A stretch of DNA of 10,548 bases, taken from assembly GCA_004335835.1 (NCBI GenBank), contig RWJK01001240.1, positions 1,367-11,914 on the forward strand, read 5' to 3'. Below the pieces are notes generated by a model. The model was not told the DNA's origin, ran no database searches, and saw only the letters and a program-made list of their open reading frames with translations. Both the position numbers and the translations under genes were made by a program. Below are positions 1 to 7,023 of this stretch, piece by piece (the stretch's first letter is position 1; the number at the start of each line of letters is the position of its first letter). This DNA comes from Scenedesmus sp. ARA3 (taxonomy: Eukaryota > Chlorophyta > Chlorophyceae > Sphaeropleales > Scenedesmaceae).

Positions 1-56
<56 letters not shown>
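1..56. repeat. (CTG)n microsatellite at left window edge
   Basis: About 18.7 uninterrupted CTG/TGC units open the window. The run lies directly upstream of the first recognisable helicase exon, with only a short pyrimidine-rich stretch between, so it probably forms the 3' part of an intron rather than coding sequence. Its complement closes the window at 10491-10548, and a third run of the same size sits at 8799-8856. Confidence 0.95.
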
Positions 57-57
<1 letters not shown>

Positions 58-78
58 CGTGTCGTGTCACCCCTGCAG

Positions 79-1858
79 AACCGCGTGACTGAGCTGTACA
101 GCCTCATCCGCTTCCTGCGCATCTACCCCTATGCGCACTACTTCTGCAACAAGTGCGAGTGCGCCAGCCTGGACTACCCCTTCACCAAGGTGGGCTGGGC
201 GCTGCGTTGCTGCTGCGTGTGCTGTGTTGTTGTCAGTGAAAATGCAGTTCGCATGTCACCAATCATCATGTTTGTGTGCCAGCCTGGACTACCCCTTCAC
301 CAAGGTGAGGGGTGCTGGAAGTGTGACATCAAAAAGAACAAAACGATAATTGTGTGGTGCTGTTGGCCTGGCATTTTGACTTGCCAGAGCTACACAGCAG
401 ACACTGAGGCATGCTGTGCTGCTGCTCCAAATGCACCTGGCATGCCCAGCCTGGCTGTGAGCGCTGATGCTTCTGCGCAGCATCTGCAGCCCCTTCGCAC
501 ACTGAGTTATTATGCTGCTGTCCCCAGAGTCATGCGCTGAGAGGCCAGACGGCTGCCTGCTGCTGCCTCGCGTGCTGCGCTGCGCGCAGAACCCCGCGTC
601 GTGCGACTGCTGCGCGCACGCGCGCATGAGCCACCACTGCTGGTGGAACAGGCACGTGGCCAACCCCATCAAGTACCACGGCTACCAGGGTGAGGCACAA
701 TCCTGACAGTAATGTAAAGGCTAATTTGGTTGTAAATGCTAATGTTGTTGCTGTCAAGAACAGTAGTTGCATCTTTTGCTTTGCATGGCCACAAGCACGC
801 CCTTGCAATGCATGTTTGTAGCGATTGTCGTGTGTCTCAGCACTCCCATGCCACCTGAGCGCTCCTGCAATCACGCACGTCAGCTCTCGCTTGTCGACCT
901 TGTGTGCGCGCTGAGTTGCCGTTGCTGCCGCCGCCTGCTCTGCCCTGCTCCCTGCTGCTCCCTGCCCTGCCCTGCCCCGCAGGCAAGGGCCGCGTGGCGA
1001 TGCAGCTGCTGCGCAACACGCTGCTGCCGGCCATCCTGCTGCGTCGCACCAAGCTGCAGTGCGCAGACGACCTCGCGCTGCCGCCACGGTGAGCAGTGTC
1101 TGTTACCTGTTCATGTGCATTCTTGATGTGTCTCCTGGTGTGTCTTATGTTGTAGTTTGCGCGCATATCTGCAGCCATGCGCACGTGGTGTTGTTTCCTG
1201 CCAAAGGCGGTTGTTTAGCAAGTGTCTCCGCCTGCTGCACAATCCCCTGCTGTTATTCTTCTGCCCCTGCAGCACGGTGGTGCTGCGGCGCTGCCGCTTT
1301 GATGACCGCGAGGCGGACTTCTACGAGGCGCTGTACACGCAGAGCAGGGCCACCTTTGGCGCCTACGTGGCAGCAGGCACGCTGCTGAACAACTACGCGC
1401 ACATCTTCGACCTGCTCATCAGGTGGGTTTAATTTTATTGACTTTGACTGTTGCCTCATGATGAGTCATATTTGACTGTGTGGGCATGTGGCGCCCACGT
1501 GGCCGCGGGCACGCTGCTGAACAACTACCCGCACATCTGTGACCTGCTCATCAGGTGAGGATATGCTCGAGGGTTCTGGTTTTTGACTTGAAGCCTGACA
1601 GCTGTGATCTGCGACCCTGTGGGGTTGCTACATGCTGGTCGTTGCTTGCTGGTCCCTTGTCTTGCTCATGTCGTTTGTGTTTTCATGTTACTCAAGCTGT
1701 TCATGTCGGTGTCTTCTGCGCAGGCTGCGCCAGGCAGTGGACCACCCCTACCTGGTGGTGCACTCCAACACCGCCAGCGCAGCAGCAGCAGACGCAGCAG
1801 AGGAAGCCGCAGCAGCCGCAGCCGCTGCCGGCGCTGCAGCCGATCAAACTGCAGCCGC

Positions 1859-1889
<31 letters not shown>

Positions 1890-4800
1890 GGTGGTGGGCT
1901 GAGCTGCGCTGATGACGGCAGCTGTGGGCTGTGCCATGACCCCCGGGAGGATGAGGTGTCTGCTGGCTGTGGGCACAGCTTCTGCAGGAGCTGCGTGGCT
2001 GAGTTCATCGACAGCGTGGACAAGGTGGGTTGTGGACATCTCAACACTGCACACCGAGCTTTCAGAATGTTTGCTGCATGTTGACTAGTTGTTGATTGAG
2101 CTGTACAGTTGCTGCAGAGCTGAATCTTTGAAGGCTGGTTTCCAAGAACGCCTGCACTCACGCGCTTCGATGATTTTGTCTGCTTGTGGTTCTGCTCCGG
2201 CACACAGACCTAGGCATCTTGAATCGCAAGCATCGGTGCTTGATACGCGCAAGCCCTAATTTGTTCCCGCTGCTGCCACTGCTGCCTGCCCGCTGCTGTG
2301 TGTTGCCATGCAGGCTGCCTGCCCTGTGTGCAGCAAGCCCCTCACCATCGACCTGTCGCGCACGGGAGCACCACCAGCAGCAGCAACAGGGGCCCGCAGC
2401 AGCAAAGCAGCAGCAGCAGCTGGTGCAGGCAGCAGCTGTGGCGCGAGGGTCAAGGCCAGCAGCATCCTTGCGCGCATCGACAGGTGGGTGGCTGATTGAT
2501 TGGATGCGTGTGGCGTGCAAGACACAATCACTAGTAATGTGCCACTCTGCAATGTGCAAGACAGCTGTCTGGGTTCTGAAGCAACAGTTGCTTTCAATTA
2601 GTTCCTCAGCGCTGTTTTCAGTGCAGTAAGGAGGTGCACGCGCTGCGCGATGAGCTGGAGGCAATGCACACCACACCTTGTAACAAGGATCTCAAAAAAT
2701 TGCCTTTGCCTTCGCCGCATAATACTATGGCCGCAGGTCTCGCTTCCAGTCCTCTACCAGGGTGAAGGCGCTGCGTGAGGATCTGGCGGCGATGCACACC
2801 TCATCTTTTGAACTGCACTGACGCAAACCACACTGAAATATTTCTCTTCATCCTTTTATCGCCGCAGGTCCCGTTTCCAGTCCTCCACCAAGGTGGAGGC
2901 GTTGCATGAGGAGCTGGAGGCGATGCACACCCCATCTTTTGAACTGCGCGCTTCACTGCCTGGACTGAACTGTGCATGCTGCACTTGTCGCCGCAGGTCC
3001 CGCTTCCAATCTTCAACAAAAGTGGAGGCGCTGCGTGAGGAGCTGGAGGCGATGCGCACCGCACCTGTCAATCCTCTTGCAAACAATGTTTGAACGGGCT
3101 TGAATGCCTGGCACTGGTCTCGGTTCCAGCCCTAGGGGTAGAGGCCTCTACCAAGGTGGAGGCGCTGCATGAGGAGCTGGAGGCGATGCCCACACCACCT
3201 CTTGAACTGCGCTGATTTACACCACATCATAATTACCTATCTTCATCGCTTTATCGCCGCAGGTCTCGCTTCCAGTCCTCCACCAAGGTTGAGGCGCTGC
3301 GTGAGGAGCTGGAGGCGATGCGCGCTGCCGACCCCGGGGCCAAGGCGATTGTGTTCAGCCAGTTCACCAGCATGCTGGAGCTGGTGGGATTCAGGCTGGA
3401 GCAGGTGCGCATCATGTCCTAAATGGTGTTGATATTCAACAAGTATGCACTGCTCTTTATGAATAACCAACTGCTCTTCTAATCATGAACATGCTTGATG
3501 TGTTGGTGTGTTGTGTGTACTGTTCTTTTCCAGGCGGGTCAACTGGTCTTTAAATATAGTTGCCGGGCCCGTTCGTTGAACTGCGGCCTGCGCGAAGCTG
3601 GACGGCAGCATGCACTCCAGAAACCCGGCTGCACTTGCTGACGCACAGCCATGCACACTCTACAGTCACACGGCTGAACCTGCACCGGGTTGTGTTGCAC
3701 CGCAGGTGGGCATCCGCTGTGTGAAGCTGGAGGGCAGCATGTCTCTGGAGCAGCGCAACACCACCATCGCCGCCTTCAGCAGCGACCCCGACATTGTGGT
3801 GTTCCTCATGAGCCTCAAGGCCGGTGGCGTGGCGCTCAACCTGACTGCAGCCAGCCACGTGATGCTCATGGACCCCTGGTGGAACCCGGTGAGTTGAGCT
3901 TTTGAAGATGCACATCAGGCGGTTGATGGCTTGTTGAAGGGCACGCTTGTGCTTCTGGCAGTATTGTATGCTTGTGGTTTCGGTGTACCAAACGCGTTTT
4001 AGCCATGTCCCTTGAATGGGACTTGGCTGCTGCATGACATTGTGGTGTTCCTCATGAGCCTCAAGGCTGGGGATGTGGCGCTCAACCTGTGGCGCTCAAC
4101 CGCAGCCAGCCACGTCATGCTCATGGACCCCTGGTGGAACCCGGTGAGTTGATCTGTCAAACAAACACAGCAGGCAGTTACTAGCTTGTGTGCGCGCCGG
4201 TGCATCTGGCAGTATTGTCATGTTTTTGTTTTTCTGTGTTACGGACATGCGAGTTTCAGTCGTGGCGCTTGCATGGGCTTTTGCTGTTGGCGTGATATCG
4301 TGGTGTTCCTGATGAGCCTCAAGGCGGGCGGCGTGGCGCTCAACCTTACCGCGGCCAGCCACGTCATGCTCATGGACCCCTGGTGGAACCCGGTGAGCAG
4401 GGTTTGTTGGCTTGTTTACCCGCTGTTTGTGTTGTGTATCTTTCGATCTGATGCATGATGCAGTGTTGTCAAGCTTCTTTGAGATCCGGCAGGTATGTTG
4501 GCATCCAGCAGCGACCCTGACATTGTGGTGTTCCTGATGAGCCTCAAGGCGGGCGGCGTGGCGCTCAACTTGACTGCAGCCAGCCACGTGATGCTCATGG
4601 ACCCCTGGTGGAACCCGGTGAGCAAATGTTTGCGCTTGTTGCCAGTGTTGTGTAGTCATGCTTGGCAAAAGCTGCAAAGTTTCGAACTCCGCTGCCGCTG
4701 TTCAGCCTCACTGCAGGCCGTCATGCAGCAGGCACAGGACCGCACCCTCCGCCTTGGCCAGTATAAGCCCGTGACCGACTTTTCTCATCATCGCCGTCAC

Positions 4801-5420
4801 CTTCTGCCGCTGCTTACTTTTCTACCAAGCCGCAGGCTGTGGAGCAGCACGCGCAGGACCGCATCCACCGCCTGTGCCAGTACAAGCCATTACCACACCC
4901 TCCTCACCATTGTCCTCACATCCTGCCTCTGCTTTCTTGTTATATTGTGCAGCAGGCTGTGGAGCAGCAGGCACAGCACTGCACCCACCGCCTGGGGCAG
5001 TTCATCAGCAGAGTTCTGCGCAGCACTACTGTATCCCCTACAGTAATTCCTGATCCTGCTGCCGTTCCTCCTTGCAATTGTTTCCTGCAGGCCGTGGAGC
5101 AGCAGGCACAGGGTCGCATTCACCGGCTGGGTCAGTACAAGCCCATACCACTCCCTCCTCACTATCATACTTGCTGCCTGCCCCTGCTGTCACTTGATAC
5201 TATGCCGCAGGCTGTGGAGCAGCAGGCGCAGGATCGCATCCACCGCCTGGGGCAGTACAAGCCCGTGACCGCCACGCGCTTTGTGATCGCGGGCACCATT
5301 GAGGAGCGCATCCTGAAGCTGCAGGGCAAGAAGCAGGCCGTGTTCGAGGGCACAGTCGGCAGGGATGCTGAGGCACTTGGCAAGCTGACTGAAGACGACT
5401 TGCGCTTCCTGTTCGGCTGA
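79..5420 (+). CDS. RAD16: RAD16-like SNF2 helicase with internal RING finger, 3' part of gene, 9 exons
   Basis: Exons by GT-AG borders, phase and family similarity: 79-189, 590-689, 983-1088, 1273-1422, 1724-2024, 2314-2483, 3263-3404, 3706-3888, 5211-5420. They join in phase to 490 residues plus stop. Seen: LYSLIRFL near the start; CHH-CWWN region; ILLRRTK and [22 protein letters not shown]; an Ala/Gln insert; a C3HC4 RING (C223, C226, C238, H240, C243, C246, C259, C262) split by an intron; helicase motif IV ([12 protein letters not shown]), motif V ending DPWWNP (about 421), motif [11 protein letters not shown] (428-436); C-terminal DLRFLFG. A RING between the two helicase lobes typifies RAD16/RAD5 proteins; the CWWN segment and short tail favour RAD16, which in yeast acts with RAD7 in global-genome nucleotide excision repair. 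Walker A and DEAH motifs must lie upstream. Exon 2 could instead start at 530, also in phase. Introns hold partial exon copies. Confidence 0.85.
279..304 (+). repeat. Duplicate of the 3' end of helicase exon 1 with its splice donor
   Basis: These 26 bases are identical to 164-189, the last part of exon 1 (coding SLDYPFTK), and the match runs on into the donor GTG. The copy lies 115 bases downstream inside intron 1 and is followed by GTGAGG, closer to a consensus donor than the GTGGGC of the real exon. No matching acceptor side is present, so it is an exon tail plus 5' splice site rather than a full exon. Confidence 0.85.
1489..1554 (+). repeat. Duplicate of the 3' end of helicase exon 4 with its splice donor
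   Basis: A 66-base copy of 1357-1422, offset by 132 bases and lying inside intron 4. It reads [19 protein letters not shown] against [19 protein letters not shown] in the exon, so it has three amino-acid changes and two synonymous ones. It ends in CAG followed by GTGAGG. It lacks the 5' part of exon 4 and any adjacent acceptor. The replacement mix suggests relaxed constraint here, unlike the motif V copies. Confidence 0.85.
1773..1898 (+). repeat. In-frame Ala/Gln low-complexity insert in helicase exon 5
   Basis: GCA/GCC-rich codons followed by nine consecutive CAG codons (1863-1889) encode an alanine-rich stretch, then polyglutamine, then GGG. The insert separates the first helicase lobe from the RING. 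The reading frame is kept on both sides, so it is a coding expansion of the same CAG family that fills the introns. It is probably a disordered linker and a likely site of length variation. Confidence 0.9.
2627..3189 (+). repeat. Five tandem partial copies of the 5' end of helicase exon 7
   Basis: Copies begin at 2627 (lacks the SRFQ part), 2737, 2868, 2997 and 3117; the real exon begins at 3263. Units are about 120-146 bases and include intron tail, acceptor and the first 19 codons or so ([19 protein letters not shown]). Copies at 2737, 2868 and 2997 keep the cgccgcag-type acceptor; in the copy at 3117 its AG has become TG and a palindrome is inserted. Against the exon, copy 2997 has 7 synonymous and no replacement changes, 2868 has 4 and 1, and 2737 has 2 and 4. 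Copies 2868 and 2997 share one open frame to 3093. None keeps the later motif IV part, so none can replace the exon alone. Confidence 0.9.
3137..3152. repeat. 16-bp perfect palindrome inside exon-copy at 3117
   Basis: GGTAGAGG is followed directly by its reverse complement CCTCTACC. The right half matches the normal exon sequence (CCTCTACCAAGG), so the left half seems to have arisen as an inverted duplication at this point. It interrupts the fourth complete copy of the exon-7 module and introduces a TAG. Confidence 0.85.
3534..3612 (+). pseudogene. Degenerate copy of the 5' end of helicase exon 8
   Basis: After a ttttccag acceptor the sequence GCGGGTCAACTG resembles the exon start, and 3588-3612 resembles the segment encoding CVKLEGSM in exon 8 (real exon starts at 3706). 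The two parts are separated by unrelated bases, so the copy is broken. It lies in intron 7 immediately before the real exon. Confidence 0.5.
4003..4617 (+). repeat. Three extra copies of the helicase motif V block with splice donors
   Basis: The block is 33 codons ending in DPWWNP (exon 8: 3790-3888). Copies: b 4036-4143, c 4294-4392, d 4519-4617. Each is followed by CCG and GTGAG as in the exon, and flanking intron sequence is partly shared (a ctggcagtattgt piece after both the exon and copy b). Against the exon, c differs at 9 codons and d at 4, all synonymous. Copy b has a G-to-D change and a 9-base in-frame insertion (three codons) made by a local duplication of gtggcgctcaacc. Copy b has an in-phase AG at 4001-4002 after gcgtttt. 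The nearest convincing AGs before c (4259) and d (4492) are out of phase with exon 7. They could be alternative exons, recombination remnants or paralogue-derived pieces. Confidence 0.92.
4717..5164 (+). repeat. Four extra copies of the motif VI block opening helicase exon 9
   Basis: Copies begin at 4717, 4836, 4956 and 5091; the real exon begins at 5211. Spacings are 119, 120, 135 and 120. Each starts after an AG acceptor in phase 0 and encodes a variant of [18 protein letters not shown]. Copies at 4836, 4956 and 5091 are in the same frame as the real exon, with no stop from 4836 to 5418, so any of these acceptors would read through to the true C-terminus. Copy 5091 has five synonymous changes and one replacement (D to G in QDR); 4836 has Q to H and G to C; 4956 loses DR; 4717 is the most diverged and in another frame, though open with motif V copy d. 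These are the 5' part of an exon with no donor of their own. Confidence 0.92.
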
Positions 5421-5544
5421 GCGGTTGTGGGGCTGGTTTGGCAGTGGCGGTGTCTTGGCAGGGAGATGGGGTTTCGGAAAGTGTGTTTGTGCAGCAGCAG
5501 CGGTGCCAGCAGCAGCTGCAGCCGCAGGATTTTTTGGGGTGTTA

Positions 5545-5676
5545 GCGGGCACCATCGAGGAGCGCATCCTGAAGCTGCAGGGCAAGAAGCAGGCCGTGTT
5601 TGAGGGCACCATGGGGCGTGATGCGGAGGCGCTCGGAAAGTTTACTGAGGACGACCTGCGCTTCCTGTTTGGCTGA
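5545..5676 (+). repeat. Second copy of the terminal coding segment of the helicase gene, with stop
   Basis: Forty-three codons plus TGA match 5289-5420 in exact length, offset 256 bases. Both read [16 protein letters not shown] at the start and EDDLRFLFG before the stop. Twelve codons differ synonymously and two by conservative replacement (V to M, L to F), which is the mark of coding constraint. Possible acceptors are AG at 5526-5527 or 5544-5545; from either, the first codon needs a donor of phase 1, which exon 8 does not give. It may be an alternative last exon, a remnant of a tandem gene copy, or a product of exchange with a paralogue. Confidence 0.88.
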
Positions 5677-6574
5677 GCGAGAGATCTGGCAGCTGCGGCT
5701 GGCGTCTGCGGCGGGTAGCTTGGTTTGATGGCAGCAGCCTGGCAGCAACTTGCTGATGGCTGCTTGTGCTGCGTTGTGGCTGCTTGTGCTGCAGATGCTT
5801 CATCAAGCTGATCAGCTTTGTTGCACCTTGGAGGGATCATCCCTCAGTGATGGCAGTGAGTGTCCAAGTGTTGGCAGGTGTTGTGATGTCTGCAGAGGGT
5901 GGAGGAAGAGGTGTGTATCTCAATGAGCAGCGTTTGTGGACATGGGGGTGCTGCAGCAGCAGCTGCTGAGTTTTGCTATGCCGGAGGCTGGTTGCAACCG
6001 GTGCACTTGTACTGCATGCAACTGCAGCTCGCGCTGACTGTCATTCCATTTGTGTTGTGTTCACGGCTCTGCCATGATATGGGACTGCAAGGTATGCACA
6101 TATGCACAGAGAAACTGTACAGTCCGTTAACCATGACCGACACGTCTGACAATGATCTGTACAGGATGTATGTTGACATGTTGCGGCGCTGCTATCACTA
6201 GGATGCAGCAGCCAAGTGGGATGTTGCCTTGTCAGGGGCTTTGAGGTGTTGGCTGCATTTGTGGCTAGGGCTCAGCTGTGTAGCTGCAGCTGCTCAGTGG
6301 CCACTGGCCATGGGCTGAATGAAACAGATTGACACAGATGACTGGACCAGATGTCTCCTGCCTCGTCATGGTATTACCAATAACAGATGTATCTGCCTGT
6401 TGGCACGTTGATGTTGTTGTGTTGTCTTGCGCGTATGCAGTGTGGGACTGTGGGACCTTGTCGGCGTGCTCGCCATGCTTTGTGATTTTCTTACTCATAT
6501 CTTTCCTGATGTGTGTTGGGCCAGCCTGTAAGCAGCTGGCAGTGTGTGCACTGCACATGGGCAGTTGCAACCGC

Positions 6575-6596
6575 GAACTACAATGAGTTGTAGTTC
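6575..6596. repeat. Perfect 9-bp stem, 4-base loop hairpin
   Basis: GAACTACAA, loop TGAG, then TTGTAGTTC. It lies between the ends of two convergent genes, 44 bases after a TGTAA at 6527, so it could form in the 3' untranslated region of either transcript. No function is shown by sequence alone. Confidence 0.75.
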
Positions 6597-6791
6597 TACA
6601 CAAGGATGTGCAGTCAGCTGTAGCCGCAGCTGGCGCATTGTGCTTGGCGAACTCATGGTTTACACCAGGGAATCCAGCATATCTGCAGTTGGTGTTGCAT
6701 TGCAGTCCGTGTAAGTAACAGTTGGCTTCATTCATCACACGACGCATATCTCTACACCAAAACCTCTGCCGGCCTCTGCAGCATGAGGTTT

Positions 6792-6807
6792 AGGGGTGAT
6801 CACCCCT
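6792..6807. repeat. 16-bp perfect palindrome with TGATCA core
   Basis: AGGGGTGATCACCCCT is its own reverse complement. It lies about 220 bases beyond the stop of the minus-strand glutaredoxin-like gene. It may be a cruciform or a dimeric protein site, or chance. Confidence 0.8.
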
Positions 6808-6943
6808 GCTCATGAGCAGCCCAACCACAATAGATCGCACTCGCATCAGGTGTTATCTGCAACAGGTTGTTACCAGGGTCCTGGAATGATACATGAAGGT
6901 ATTATATATCACCAAACACTAGGCAGATCACGAGTTCAGCAGT

Positions 6944-6991
6944 CATTACTCATCATCATCATGTTACCATTACTCATCATCATCATGTTAC
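6944..6991. repeat. 24-bp direct tandem repeat, 2 exact copies
   Basis: The unit CATTACTCATCATCATCATG plus TTAC occurs at 6944-6967 and 6968-6991 without mismatch. It contains a CAT/ATC triplet run and sits just downstream of the stop of the minus-strand gene, so it is likely in that gene's 3' untranslated region. Confidence 0.9.
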
Positions 6992-7023
6992 CATTTAAGC
7001 CATAGCGACGTCGCCAGCGGTCG

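Larger units (their letters stand above)
5677..6943. other. Non-coding stretch between convergent genes
   Basis: No open frame here shows family similarity or sensible composition. It probably contains the 3' ends of both convergent transcripts. TGTAA, the usual chlorophyte poly(A) signal, occurs on the plus strand at 6527-6531 and 6710-6714, and on the minus strand at 6664-6660, any of which could serve. CAGTGGCCACTG at 6295-6306 is a 12-bp palindrome. Confidence 0.5.

Noticed and set aside
530..589. Longer exon 2 of the helicase gene starting at 530
   Set aside because: It is in phase, but the extra 20 residues have no counterpart in the family and the stretch looks like the pyrimidine-rich 3' end of an intron; the acceptor at 588-589 gives the better family fit.
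3706..4617. Simple mutually exclusive exons for motif V copies
   Set aside because: Only copy b has a fair in-phase acceptor (4001-4002), and it lacks the preceding part of exon 8. The nearest good AGs before c and d are out of phase with exon 7, so clean cassette exchange is not supported.
5899..6201. 100-codon open frame after the helicase gene
   Set aside because: No recognisable motif, weak codon bias and repeat-driven alanines; probably untranslated or intergenic.
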